The notes under the pieces: generated by a model
The model's database searches: none
What the model saw: only the letters and a program-made list of their open reading frames with translations
Told to the model about the DNA's origin: nothing
Translations under genes and position numbers: made by a program
From: Levilinea saccharolytica
GTDB lineage: Bacteria; Chloroflexota; Anaerolineae; Anaerolineales; Anaerolineaceae
Reading direction: 5' to 3'
NCBI RefSeq assembly: GCF_001306035.1
Contig: NZ_LGCM01000002.1
Coordinates: 62,001-126,000 of the forward strand
Length of the DNA: 64,000 nucleotides
Part shown: positions 41,541 to 50,934 of the stretch, piece after piece
Numbering within the stretch: position 1 is the first letter of the stretch
Layout of the letters: each line of letters begins with the position of its first letter

Positions 41541-44500
41541 ATGCGCCGCTTCATCTTCTTTCTGCCCATTCTGATGATCCTGGCTGTCCTTCAGCCGGTT
41601 TCCGCCCAAAGCGGCGGCACTACCTTTGCCCCTGGCGCGCATGTGCGCTTTGAACACCTCACCATTGACGACGGCCTTTCACAAAACGCTGGTCTGGCCT
41701 TGCTGCAAGACCATCAGGGGTATCTGTGGATTGGCACGCAGGACGGATTGAACCGCTACGACGGTTACACTCTGACCCAATTTAAATATGACCCAGAGGA
41801 ACCGACCAGCCTCAGCCACAACAGCATCATCGCCTTGTATGAGGACGCGGACGGGTTTTTGTGGGTTGGCACCTGGGGCGGCGGCCTGAACCGTTTTGAC
41901 CCCGCCTCACAGACCTTCACGCGCTACACCCCAGACCCCGCCAAACCCAACGCGATCAGCAGCGACATTGTGACGGATATCCTCCGCGATGCGCAGGGCG
42001 TTTATTGGGCGGCCACTTTTGGCGGGCTGAACCGCTTTGACCCGGCCAGCGGGACGTTCACCCCGTACCGTCACGACCCCAACGACCCCGCCAGCCTGGC
42101 GAGCGACACCCTCTCGGTGCTGCTGCCTGGGCCGGACGGCAAGATTTGGGTGGGCAGCGGGGCTTTCAGCACGCCTGGGGCGGGTTTGAGCCTGTTTGAC
42201 CCGGCCGCGGGCACGGCTCAACGCCTGGAAAAAACGGGCAGCTGCCTGGCTTCACCCAACGTTGCGGATCTTTTGGCCGACCCGGACGGAAGCCTCTGGA
42301 TCGCGTACGGCGGCTATGGGGTGGCGGGCGGTGGATTAGACCATTACAACCCGCAGACCGGGGCCTGCAAACATTATGACATTACCCCTGCTCCGGGCGG
42401 TCAGATCACGGATAACAACCTCACCGATCTGGCCTTTGACCGCGACGGCGCGCTGTGGGCGGCCAGTTGGTCGGGCGGGCTGTGGCGCTTGTCAGCGGAT
42501 GGGCACCTGACCAGCATCCGTCACAACCCCGCCGATCTGGAAAGCCTGTCCAGCGATAACACTTTCACGGTGCTGCCCGACCGCTCCGGGGTGATCTGGG
42601 TGGGCACGCTGAGCGCGGGCATTAATAAGCTCAACCTGGATACTCTGCAATTCCGCACTTACCGCCACGACCCATCCAACCCCAACAGCCTGCCCAGCAA
42701 CCACACCAGCGCTTTCGCCGAAACCAGCGACGGCATCCTGTGGCTGGGGAGCATTGAAAGCGGCCTGGTGCGCTTTGACCCGGCCAGCGGTGAATTCAGC
42801 GCCTTCCGTTCTGACCCGGAGGATCCACAGAGCATCTCCGGGGATATGATCCTCAGCCTGTGGGCGGATGCAGACGACACCCTGTGGGTGGGCACCCTGG
42901 GCAGCGGCCTGAACCACTTTAACCCTCGCACGGGTATTTTTACCCATTATCAAAATGACCCTGCCGACCCCCACAGCCTGCTGGAAAACCAGGTGACGCA
43001 TATCATCCGCGACCGGGCGGGACGGCTGTGGGCGGCGAATTTTTCCGGCCTCTCCCGGTTTGATCCTGCTGCCGGGGGCTTTGTGAACTACCCCTTGCCT
43101 GCGCCGCCGGTGTGCCTGGGCCTAGTGGGAGATGAATTGTGGGCAGGCACCTGGGGCGGCGGTCTGTACCGGCTGAACCTTGCGGACCCGGCCAGCCTGG
43201 ACCCGGCGGCAGCGGTGTTTACCAGCCTGAAACACGACCCGACCAACGCCAACTCGCTCAGCAATGACGGCGTGTGGACCATTCTGCAAACCCCAGACGG
43301 CATGGTTTGGCTGGGAACTCAAGCAGGCTTCAACCGCTACGATCCGCAGACAGGGCAGTTTAAGATCTACATGGAGAAGGACGGCCTGCCCAACCCCTCA
43401 ATCCTGGGCATATTGCGCGATTCGCAGGGCTTTTTGTGGCTGACCACCAATCACGGCGTGGCGCGCTTTGACCCGCAGGCAGAGACCTTTCAGTTGTATG
43501 AAAAAAGTGACGGCCTGCAAGGCAACGAATTCAATTCCAACGCCTATTTTCAGAGCCGCAGCGGCGATTTCTACGTGGGAGGCGTTGACGGCTTCAGCGC
43601 GTTCGACCCGCTGCGGCTGCAGCGCGACAGCCTGCCACCGCCGGTGGTCATCACCCAGTTCTCGGTCTTCAACACCCCTCAGACGTTTAACCCGCGGGAA
43701 AGCATTCGCCTGAACTACGACCAGAATTTCATCTCGTTTGAATTCGCCGCTCTCGACTTCCAGGCTCCGCACAAGAATCAGTATGCCTATAAATTAGAGG
43801 GCTTCGATAAGGATTGGGTGCAGGCCGGGACACGCAACTACGCCAGTTACACCAACCTGCCGGGCGGAAATTATTCTTTTCGCGTGCGCGCTGCTAACAG
43901 CGACGGTGTGTGGAATGAGACTGGGGTTTCGCTGCCGCTGACGGTCACGCCGCCTTTCTGGCAGACCTGGTTTTTCCGCGTGGGGTTGGCGGTGGGCCTC
44001 CTGGCGCTGGTGGCGGCGGGATTTCAATGGCGGGTGCGGGCGGTGCGCGCGCAGAACGCCCAACTGCAAGCAGTGGTGGATGAGCAAAAGCTGGTAGAGG
44101 CGAAATTGAGGGAGTCTGAGGCGCGTTTTCGGGCCATGTACGAAAACGCCGCCATCGGCATCAGCCTGATCGCCCCCGATGGGCGCGTGCTGAGCGTGAA
44201 CCCCGTGCTGGAAAAGTTGGCCGGCCGCAGCGAAGAGGAATTGATGCGATTGGGCGGTCAGGGGATCACCTATCCGGACGACCGCGATATCGGCCGGGTG
44301 GAGCTGGGTGAAATCTTGGCCGGGAAGCGCGATTCGTTTCAGGCGGAAAAGCGTTACGTGCATAAGGACGGCCGGGTGCAGTGGATGCGCCAGAGCATCT
44401 CGGCTGTGCGGCAGGCGGACGGAAAGCTGTTGTATCTGGTGGTAATCGCCGAGGATATTGACGAGCGAAAACGCGCCGTGGAAGAGCTGCGCCAATCGGA

Positions 44501-45575
44501 AGCGCGCTTTAAGGCCATCTTTGAAAACTCCGCCGTGGGGATGGGGCTGATGTCGCTGGACCGCATTGTGTTAGATTCCAACCCGGCGATGACGGCGATG
44601 GTGGGGTACACGCGGGAAGAATTGGTCGGCAGCAGCCCAGCGATGGTGACGTACCCAGAGGATTTCCCTTCGTCCACCGAAAGTTTTCAAAAGCTGCTGT
44701 CCGGTGAGATGACCCATTACGTGGCTGAGCGGCGGTATGTGCGCAAGAACGGCGAGGTATTCTGGACACAGATTTCAATGAGCCTGGTGCGCGATCCGCA
44801 GGGCAAGCCGCTGTATCTGGTGGGGCTGCTCAACGATATTGACGCCCAAAAACGGGCGGCTGAGAGGCTGGCCGCGCAGGAAGCCGAACACCGCCGCACC
44901 CTGGAACAGCGCATCGCGGAGCGCACGGAGGAACTGAACCTGGCCAATGAACGCCTGCGGGAAAAGGCCGCGCAAGATGCGGTCATTGCCGAGCGCACCC
45001 GCCTGGCGCGCGATTTGCACGACGCGGTGACGCAGACCCTGTTCTCCACCACCCTGATCGCCGATGTGCTGCCTGAGATTTGGGCGATGAACCCGGATGA
45101 AGGCCGCCGGCGGTTGGAGGAAATTCGCCAGCTGACGCGCGGCGCGCTGGCAGAAATGCGCACGCTGCTGGTGGAACTGCGCCCTAACGCCCTGGTGGAG
45201 GTGCCGCTGCCGACGCTGCTGCGGCAGCTGACCGAGGCCCTGTCGGGCCGCTCGCGGATCAACATTCAGCTCAGTGCTATGGGGGAACGCAAGCTGCCTG
45301 CGGATGTGCAGGTGGGGCTGTACCGCCTGGCGCAGGAGGCGCTGAACAATGTGGTCAAGCATGCCAAGGCCAGCGAGGCGGTGGTGACTCTGCGGTGCAG
45401 CGAGGAAACTGTGCGGCTGATGGTGGCGGATAACGGCGTGGGCTTTGACCCGTCCACGGTGACGGCTGACCACCTGGGCTTGAAGATTATGCGGGAACGC
45501 GCCGAGGCGATCGGTGCAAAATTGACCATTTACAGCGAACCCGGTGAGGGGACGCAAATCACCGTTGTGTGGTGA
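41541..45575 (+). CDS. Propeller-type sensor histidine kinase with two PAS domains
   Basis: A 1344-residue inner-membrane sensor. A signal peptide (1-22) is followed by a periplasmic two-component-regulator propeller (about 35-690) made of repeats such as GYLWIGTQDGLNRYD and GFLWVGTWGGGLNRFDP, then a Y_Y_Y domain (YAYKLEGFDKDWVQAGTRNYASYTNLPGGNYSFRV split over about 740-790) and a transmembrane helix (about 811-830). In the cytoplasm come PAS domains at about 858-975 and 986-1105, a coiled coil, a HisKA_3 dimerisation domain with His1160 (ARDLHDAV) and a HATPase (EALNNVVKHA, NGVGFDP). HisKA_3 kinases partner NarL-type regulators, and one follows directly. The propeller presumably senses an oligosaccharide or other extracellular ligand. 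Confidence 0.94.
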   Translation: MRRFIFFLPILMILAVLQPVSAQSGGTTFAPGAHVRFEHLTIDDGLSQNAGLALLQDHQGYLWIGTQDGLNRYDGYTLTQFKYDPEEPTSLSHNSIIALYEDADGFLWVGTWGGGLNRFDPASQTFTRYTPDPAKPNAISSDIVTDILRDAQGVYWAATFGGLNRFDPASGTFTPYRHDPNDPASLASDTLSVLLPGPDGKIWVGSGAFSTPGAGLSLFDPAAGTAQRLEKTGSCLASPNVADLLADPDGSLWIAYGGYGVAGGGLDHYNPQTGACKHYDITPAPGGQITDNNLTDLAFDRDGALWAASWSGGLWRLSADGHLTSIRHNPADLESLSSDNTFTVLPDRSGVIWVGTLSAGINKLNLDTLQFRTYRHDPSNPNSLPSNHTSAFAETSDGILWLGSIESGLVRFDPASGEFSAFRSDPEDPQSISGDMILSLWADADDTLWVGTLGSGLNHFNPRTGIFTHYQNDPADPHSLLENQVTHIIRDRAGRLWAANFSGLSRFDPAAGGFVNYPLPAPPVCLGLVGDELWAGTWGGGLYRLNLADPASLDPAAAVFTSLKHDPTNANSLSNDGVWTILQTPDGMVWLGTQAGFNRYDPQTGQFKIYMEKDGLPNPSILGILRDSQGFLWLTTNHGVARFDPQAETFQLYEKSDGLQGNEFNSNAYFQSRSGDFYVGGVDGFSAFDPLRLQRDSLPPPVVITQFSVFNTPQTFNPRESIRLNYDQNFISFEFAALDFQAPHKNQYAYKLEGFDKDWVQAGTRNYASYTNLPGGNYSFRVRAANSDGVWNETGVSLPLTVTPPFWQTWFFRVGLAVGLLALVAAGFQWRVRAVRAQNAQLQAVVDEQKLVEAKLRESEARFRAMYENAAIGISLIAPDGRVLSVNPVLEKLAGRSEEELMRLGGQGITYPDDRDIGRVELGEILAGKRDSFQAEKRYVHKDGRVQWMRQSISAVRQADGKLLYLVVIAEDIDERKRAVEELRQSEARFKAIFENSAVGMGLMSLDRIVLDSNPAMTAMVGYTREELVGSSPAMVTYPEDFPSSTESFQKLLSGEMTHYVAERRYVRKNGEVFWTQISMSLVRDPQGKPLYLVGLLNDIDAQKRAAERLAAQEAEHRRTLEQRIAERTEELNLANERLREKAAQDAVIAERTRLARDLHDAVTQTLFSTTLIADVLPEIWAMNPDEGRRRLEEIRQLTRGALAEMRTLLVELRPNALVEVPLPTLLRQLTEALSGRSRINIQLSAMGERKLPADVQVGLYRLAQEALNNVVKHAKASEAVVTLRCSEETVRLMVADNGVGFDPSTVTADHLGLKIMRERAEAIGAKLTIYSEPGEGTQITVVW

Positions 45576-45635
45576 TGGATCGACGGGAAACTGAGAACCA
45601 ATTGAAAAACGACTGCCAAAGGGAAAGGGCTGCTT

Positions 45636-46265
45636 ATGTCTGACATCATCCGCATTATGCTTGTAGACGACCACGCGGTGGTGCGCTCCGGGTTGAGCGC
45701 ATTTCTGAGTGTGAACCCCGATTTGGAACTGGTGGGGGAGGCTGAAAACGGCGAACAGGCCGTTGTACGCGCGGGGCTGCTGAAACCAGATGTGATCCTG
45801 ATGGATTTGATGATGCCGGTGATGGATGGGGTGGCGGCGACGGCAGCCATCAAGAAGCAGTATCCCCACATTCAGGTCATCGCCCTGACCAGTTTTCAGG
45901 AAGATGAACTGGTGCAGAACGCGCTGCGGGTGGGGGCGATTGGTTATTTGATGAAGAATGTCAGCGCCCGCGAGCTGGCTGCTGCCATCCGCGCGGCCAA
46001 AGAAGGCAAGGTGACGCTTTCACCCGAAGCCACCCAGGCCCTGGTTCACTTTAGCCAGCAGCCTCAGGAGGCTGAAATCCTCACCGAGCGCGAGCGCGAA
46101 GTGCTCAAGCTGATGGTGGAAGGCCTCAACAACGCTGAAATTGCGGAGCGGTTGGTGGTCAGCCTCTCGACGATCAAATACCACATCAGCAATATCCTGA
46201 TGAAATTAGGCGTCGATAACCGTGTGGCAGCTGTGACCACGGCGATGAATAAGAAACTGGTGTGA
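45636..46265 (+). CDS. NarL/LuxR-family response regulator, partner of the kinase
   Basis: A 209-residue regulator. The receiver has IMLVDDHAVVRSGL, LMDLMMPVMDG with phospho-acceptor Asp57, and Lys in LMKNVSA. The C-terminal LuxR helix-turn-helix (about 143-205) has LTEREREVLKLMVEGLNNAEIAERLVVSLSTIKYHISNILMKLGV. It should be phosphorylated by the preceding HisKA_3 kinase and bind inverted repeats. The shared promoters in this block carry a G-tract/C-tract inverted repeat centred near -41, the place where such activators work; this link is an inference. Last gene of its unit. Confidence 0.95.
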   Translation: MSDIIRIMLVDDHAVVRSGLSAFLSVNPDLELVGEAENGEQAVVRAGLLKPDVILMDLMMPVMDGVAATAAIKKQYPHIQVIALTSFQEDELVQNALRVGAIGYLMKNVSARELAAAIRAAKEGKVTLSPEATQALVHFSQQPQEAEILTEREREVLKLMVEGLNNAEIAERLVVSLSTIKYHISNILMKLGVDNRVAAVTTAMNKKLV

Positions 46266-46287
46266 TATCAGACGGCTTTGGATGCAA

Positions 46288-46322
46288 GCAACGGGTTCCT
46301 CTGCCGCGAGGGACCCGTTATT
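46288..46322 (+). terminator. Intrinsic terminator after the response regulator
   Basis: AACGGGTTCCTC (46288-46299), loop TGCCGC, GAGGGACCCGTT (46306-46317), then ATTTTG. Confidence 0.8.
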
Positions 46323-46340
46323 TTGCGGGACAGGGCAGAA

Positions 46341-46407
46341 CTACCCATCCGGCCAAGGCCGTACCCAACTCTCGGAGGGGGCAGGAAAAAGGCCAGGGGC
46401 CTACACT
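46341..46407 (+). promoter_or_regulatory. Shared-type promoter, copy 6
   Basis: CTACCCATCC (46341-46350), GGCCAA (46351-46356), ACCCAACT (46363-46370), GGAGGGGGCAGGA (46374-46386), -10 TACACT at 46402-46407; 51 bp again. It serves the degenerate receiver / ABC exporter unit. Confidence 0.65.
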
Positions 46408-46430
46408 TAAAGCAGAAAGAGAGATGCGAT

Positions 46431-46826
46431 ATGAACCGAATTCTGCTGGCTCACCCACTTCCTACCTTCCGTTCGGCCCTGGCGCTGCTGCTGGAGACCC
46501 GCCTGGATGTGCAAATTATCGAGCAGGTGAACAGTATGGAGGGCTTATTGTGCGAAGCTGCGGCTGTTCAGCCCGACTTTGTGATCCTGAGCCAGGAATT
46601 GCTGGGTGGGCCGGTGTGCGCGCGGTTGACGGCGCTGCGCCAGCAGGCCCCGTATGTGAAAATATTGGTCGTGTGCGCCCGCCCAGATGCGGACCTGCCG
46701 GTGGATTGCACCGACGCCGTTTTTTGCCATACCGACCTGCCTGAAACCATCGTTGCCAGCATGCAGGCGTTGATCCAGTTTTCCAGGTCAAAGGGAATCT
46801 GCCAGGGCAGCAGCTCGATCCCGTGA
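46431..46826 (+). CDS. Stand-alone degenerate receiver (pseudo-response-regulator)
   Basis: A 131-residue protein with the receiver rhythm but without its chemistry. Where the regulator at 45636 has MLVDDHAVVRSGL it has LLAHPLPTFRSAL, and where the phospho-acceptor Asp should be (VILMDLMMP) it has VILSQELLG with Ser54. The conserved Lys near the end is replaced by CHTDLPETI. There is no DNA-binding domain. It may bind the kinase, the regulator or the following ABC ATPase without phosphorylation. The frame is open upstream, but 46431 begins exactly with the first strand and lies 24 bases after the -10 box. Confidence 0.72.
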   Translation: MNRILLAHPLPTFRSALALLLETRLDVQIIEQVNSMEGLLCEAAAVQPDFVILSQELLGGPVCARLTALRQQAPYVKILVVCARPDADLPVDCTDAVFCHTDLPETIVASMQALIQFSRSKGICQGSSSIP

Positions 46827-46928
46827 ACCCGCGACAGGGGAATGCCGCCGCAGGGTTAAGGACCGCGCCCGCTGGATCAACCGCTTCATGAATCAAAAAA
46901 CAAAAAACATGACGAAACGGAAAAAACA

Positions 46929-47807
46929 ATGAAACTCACCATCACGAATCTATCCAAACAATACCGCCGCGACTTTTTTGGGCTGAAGGATTTCAGCCTG
47001 GAATTGACCCCCGGCATCACGGGTTTGCTCGGCCCCAATGGAGCCGGGAAATCCACCCTGATGCGCATTCTGGCAACAATCAACCAGCCCACCTCGGGCA
47101 CGGTCTTGTGGAACGATGTGGATATCGTAAAGTCGCCGGATACGCTGCGCGCGGTGCTGGGTTACCTGCCGCAGGATTTTGGGATTTACCCCAATCTGAA
47201 TGCAGTCGAGTTCCTGGAATATATGGCCGCGATTAAAGGCCTGGACAGCAAAGCCGCCCGGCGCCGCATTGAAGAACTGCTGCAGGTGGTCAACCTGGTG
47301 GAAGCGGCCAAACGACCCTTGGGCGGCTATTCGGGCGGGATGAAACAGCGTGTGGGCATCGCCCAGGCCCTGCTCAACGATCCGCAGCTGCTGATTGTGG
47401 ATGAACCGACCGTCGGCCTGGACCCGGAGGAACGGGTGCGCTTCCGCAACCTGCTCACGGATCTGTCTGGGGACCGCATCATTATCCTGTCCACGCACAT
47501 CGTCTCGGATGTGGAGGCGGCTGCCTCTGAAATTGTGATGATTAACCGGGGGCGTAAACTTCAGCACGCTGCACCGGAGCAACTTTTGACCCTATTGGAC
47601 GGCAAAGTCTGGCAGTGGGTGATCTCAGCGGATAAGCTGCCTGAACTCAAACGTGAATATCTTGTCAGCGGGGTGCTGCGCCGTGAAAACGGGATGCAAG
47701 TGCGGGTGGTGAGCGAAACTGCGCCCGCGCCTCAGGCAGAATGCGTGGCACCCAGCCTGGAAGATGTGTATCTGCGCGAGGTCAGCCAGGAGGGGGCATC
47801 CAAATGA
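46929..47807 (+). CDS. ABC-2 type transporter ATP-binding protein
   Basis: A 292-residue ATPase: Walker A GLLGPNGAGKSTLMRIL (about 34-50), Q-loop YLPQDFGIYPNL, signature YSGGMKQRVGIAQALL, Walker B LLIVDEPTVGLDPEER and switch LSTHIV. The C-terminal 70 residues are the extra domain of drug/antibiotic or surface-polymer exporters of the ABC-2 group. The stop overlaps the first permease start (ATGA). Together with the two following permeases it would form an export complex. Confidence 0.93.
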   Translation: MKLTITNLSKQYRRDFFGLKDFSLELTPGITGLLGPNGAGKSTLMRILATINQPTSGTVLWNDVDIVKSPDTLRAVLGYLPQDFGIYPNLNAVEFLEYMAAIKGLDSKAARRRIEELLQVVNLVEAAKRPLGGYSGGMKQRVGIAQALLNDPQLLIVDEPTVGLDPEERVRFRNLLTDLSGDRIIILSTHIVSDVEAAASEIVMINRGRKLQHAAPEQLLTLLDGKVWQWVISADKLPELKREYLVSGVLRRENGMQVRVVSETAPAPQAECVAPSLEDVYLREVSQEGASK

Positions 47808-49369
47808 GAAACTTGCACAGCGTGTATCACCTGGCCCGGGCCGATTTTTTGGAACGGACGCGCCGCACCAGTTTCCTGGTGATGGTGGGGCTGGTGCTGT
47901 ACCTCGGTTATCTGGTCAACATAGGTCAAGTGACCCTGCGGCTGGAAACCTACCGCGGTGTGTTTAACTCGGCCTGGGTGGGCAGCATGATGACCCTGGT
48001 GGTCAACTTCCTGCTCGGCTGGTTTGGCTTTTATCTGGTGAAGGGGGCCATCGCCCGCGACTACCAGACCGGGGTGGGTCAGATCATGGCGGCCACCCCG
48101 CTCTCACGCCCGCTGTACCTGCTGGGCAAATGGCTGAGCAATATGGCCGTGCTGGATTTGATGGTGTTTGCGCTGATGATCGCCGCTCTGGTGATGCAGC
48201 TGATTCAACGCGAGGACGCCGTCATCCACGTGTGGGCGCTGATATCCCCGTTTTTGCTGGTGGCGCTGCCTTTCATGGCCCTGGTGGCGGCGATTGCGGT
48301 GCTGTTTGAGTGCATTTCCTGGCTGCGCGGCAGTTTTGGCAACCTGGTGTACTTTTTTGGCTTCATCATGGGCATCGCGCTGGTTGCCATTATGTTTGGC
48401 GAAGCCGTGCCGGTGTTGGATTGGCTGGGCTTTGGGGTGTTTAAAACCAGTATGGCGCAGGCGGCCAAAGCCGCCTACCCTGATTACAGCGGCGGCCTGG
48501 CTCTGAGCCTGGTTCCAGCCAGCGGCAATATCCAACCGTTTCACTGGGCGGGGGTGACCTGGACGCTGCCGCTGCTTCTGCCGCGCCTGGGGATTTGGGC
48601 CCTGGCGCTGGGGCTGACCCTGGCCAGCTCTGTGGTTTTTGACCGATTTTCTCAAGCCGGTATGCCCCGGCGGAAAAAATCCGCATCCCCAGCGGCCGAG
48701 GTGCCTGCGACGGCGGCAGCCCCCGCGGCTGCACAAAAAAGCATCAGCCTGACCCGGCTGCCAGCTGCCTCTGCCCGGTTTTCGCTTGGGCGTTTGTTCC
48801 TGGCCGAATGGCGCTTGACGGTGCGCGGGATGCCCTGGTGGTGGTATCTGGCCGCGCTGGGGCTGATCGGCGGGTCGCTGGTTCTGCCGCTGGAAAACCT
48901 GCGGAGCTGGGTGCTGCCCGCTGCGTTGATCTGGCCGCTGCTGGTGTGGAGCGGGCTGGGCTGCCGTGAGGCGCGTTATGCCACCGGGCAATTCGTTTTT
49001 TCTGGGCCGCGGCCGCTGCGGAGCCAACTGCCGGCAGCCTGGTTGGCCGGGATGAGCCTGTCGCTGCTGATGGGCGGCGGCGCGCTGCTGCGCTTTGCTC
49101 TGGCCGGGGACTGGACGAGTTTCACCGCTCTGGCGGCCGGGCTGCTGTTCATCCCCTCGCTGGCGCTGGCGCTGGGCGTTTGGACGGGCAGCAGCAAGGC
49201 CTTTGAGGTGGTGTACGCTGTCTTTTGGTATCTGGGCGTGCTGAACGATGTGCTGGAGCTGGATTTCACCGGCCTGCACGCTTCGGGCCACTGGCCGATC
49301 TACCTTTTCTTGAGTCTGGCCTTGTTCGCCCTTGCCTTTTGGGGGCGAAAGCGGCAGCTTCAACACTGA
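47804..49369 (+). CDS. ABC-2 type permease, first of a paralogous pair
   Basis: A 521-residue inner-membrane protein with about 12 hydrophobic segments in two halves joined by a Pro/Ala-rich linker (about 285-325). It starts ARADFLERTRRTSFLVMVGLVLYLGYL and has GWFGFYLVKGAIARDYQTGVGQIMAATPLSRPLYLLGKWLSN, matched nearly residue for residue by the next gene. AGGAGG lies 8 bases before the ATG, which overlaps the ATPase stop. Half-size ABC-2 permeases have six helices; here two sets appear fused in one chain. Confidence 0.88.
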   Translation: MRNLHSVYHLARADFLERTRRTSFLVMVGLVLYLGYLVNIGQVTLRLETYRGVFNSAWVGSMMTLVVNFLLGWFGFYLVKGAIARDYQTGVGQIMAATPLSRPLYLLGKWLSNMAVLDLMVFALMIAALVMQLIQREDAVIHVWALISPFLLVALPFMALVAAIAVLFECISWLRGSFGNLVYFFGFIMGIALVAIMFGEAVPVLDWLGFGVFKTSMAQAAKAAYPDYSGGLALSLVPASGNIQPFHWAGVTWTLPLLLPRLGIWALALGLTLASSVVFDRFSQAGMPRRKKSASPAAEVPATAAAPAAAQKSISLTRLPAASARFSLGRLFLAEWRLTVRGMPWWWYLAALGLIGGSLVLPLENLRSWVLPAALIWPLLVWSGLGCREARYATGQFVFSGPRPLRSQLPAAWLAGMSLSLLMGGGALLRFALAGDWTSFTALAAGLLFIPSLALALGVWTGSSKAFEVVYAVFWYLGVLNDVLELDFTGLHASGHWPIYLFLSLALFALAFWGRKRQLQH

Positions 49370-49377
49370 GTGACCGC

Positions 49378-50916
49378 ATGAACATCCTCTATGCCATTGT
49401 CCGCGCTGATTTTCTGGAGCGAGTTCGCCGCTACAGTTTCCTGATGATGCTGGGGCTGGTGGTCTGGCTGGGATACGCCAGCGCCAGCCAGCAGATCATC
49501 CTGCGGGTGCCGCCCGATTACGTAGGGGAGATCAACTCCCATTGGGTTGGCGCGCTGATGGCCATGACCGCCACGCTCTTTTTGGGCTGGTTTGGGTTTT
49601 ACCTGGTCAAAGGCTCGGTGGCGCGCGATTACGAGACCGGCGTGGGGCAGATCATGGCGGCCACACCGCTGACTCGTCCGCTGTACGCCCTGGGTAAGTG
49701 GCTGAGCAACCTTGCGGTTCTGGGGGTGATGCTGCTGATTCTGCTGGCTGCCGGGGTCGTCATGAATCTGGCGATGGGCGCGCCCCTGGACCTGTGGGCC
49801 ATATCTGCCCCGATTTTGCTCATCGCGCTGCCTTGCCTGGCGCTGGTCGCCGCCCTGGCTGTGCTGTTCGATACCATCCCCTGGCTGCGCGGCGGGCTGG
49901 GGAATTTGGTTTACTTTTTCGCTTTTATCCTGAGCCTGATCCCCAGCATTGAAGGCGAAACCTACCAGCCTCTGCTGGATTTTACCGGCTTTCGGCTGAT
50001 CGGCGACCAGATTGCACTGGCTGCGCTGCGCGCCTACCCCGAAAGCCAGGGCGGGTTTGCCTTTTCGTTCACCAGCGGTCTGGTCCCTCGCTATTTCCCG
50101 TATCACGGCATCCCCTGGACGGGCGAGATGGTGCTGTGCCGCTTGTTCTTTGTTTTTGCGGCGCTGATGCTCACCCTGCTGGCGGCGGTTTTCTTTGACC
50201 GCTTCAGCCCATCTCGCCTCAAACCGCCCAAAAAGCGCAATGCCCCCCAGGTGGAGCCGGAGGCAGCTGTGGAGCGCGCCGCGCGCCCCAACCCCCGCCT
50301 GACCCCGCTGAGCGGCGCGCGGGCCGGTTTCCGGTTTGATGCGCTTTTCACCGCCGAGTTGAAATTGTTCTTGAAAGGTCAGCCCTGGTGGTGGTATGCC
50401 GCCGCAGGCGGCTTGATCCTGGCTCAGCTGCTGAGCGACCTGGATTCCACCCGGATGCTGCTGGCCGCGGCCTGGGTGTGGCCGATCCTGCGCCTAAGCC
50501 AAATGGGCTGCCGGGAGGCGCGCTGCGATATGCGCCAACTCTTGTTCTCGGCCCCGCGGCCGCTGCTCAACCAGCTGCCTGCGTTGTGGCTGGCGGCTAT
50601 TGCCGTGCTGGCGCTGCTGGGCTCCGGCGCGTTCATCCGCTTTTTGGCTGCGGGTGCATGGGCCAGTCTGCTGCCCTGGCTGGCGGGCGCCATGTTCGTC
50701 CCTTCGCTGGCGTTGGCCCTGGGCGTGCTGACCGGTTCCGGGAAACCCTTTGAAGTGATCTATGTGCTGTGGATGTACGGGGTGATGCAGCGGGTGCCCG
50801 CCTTTGATTTTGTCGGTACCAGCCCGCAAAGCCCCTGGTATTTTTATGCCCCATTGGCGTTGGGTCTGACGGCTGCGGCCTTCCTCATCCGGCAAATGCA
50901 GATGAAAAGCCGCTGA
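49378..50916 (+). CDS. ABC-2 type permease, second of a paralogous pair
   Basis: A 512-residue paralogue of the preceding gene. VRADFLERVRRYSFLMMLGLVVWLGYA, WFGFYLVKGSVARDYETGVGQIMAATPLTRPLYALGKWLSNLAV and PWWWYAAAGGLI with MGCREARCDMRQLLFSAPRPLLNQLPALWLA all have counterparts there. The pair arose by tandem duplication and probably forms a heterodimer with the ATPase at 46929. The start at 49378 is eight bases after the previous stop. A hairpin with a T-run follows the stop by about 40 bases. Confidence 0.88.
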   Translation: MNILYAIVRADFLERVRRYSFLMMLGLVVWLGYASASQQIILRVPPDYVGEINSHWVGALMAMTATLFLGWFGFYLVKGSVARDYETGVGQIMAATPLTRPLYALGKWLSNLAVLGVMLLILLAAGVVMNLAMGAPLDLWAISAPILLIALPCLALVAALAVLFDTIPWLRGGLGNLVYFFAFILSLIPSIEGETYQPLLDFTGFRLIGDQIALAALRAYPESQGGFAFSFTSGLVPRYFPYHGIPWTGEMVLCRLFFVFAALMLTLLAAVFFDRFSPSRLKPPKKRNAPQVEPEAAVERAARPNPRLTPLSGARAGFRFDALFTAELKLFLKGQPWWWYAAAGGLILAQLLSDLDSTRMLLAAAWVWPILRLSQMGCREARCDMRQLLFSAPRPLLNQLPALWLAAIAVLALLGSGAFIRFLAAGAWASLLPWLAGAMFVPSLALALGVLTGSGKPFEVIYVLWMYGVMQRVPAFDFVGTSPQSPWYFYAPLALGLTAAAFLIRQMQMKSR

Positions 50917-50934
50917 GGCAGACCAGGGATAGAC

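Noticed and set aside
39801-41657. A 618-codon open frame on the minus strand
   Set aside because: It runs antisense through the SRPBCC, GNAT and VOC genes, whose families are clear; its own sequence is rich in His, Arg and Gln, as expected of a complement frame.
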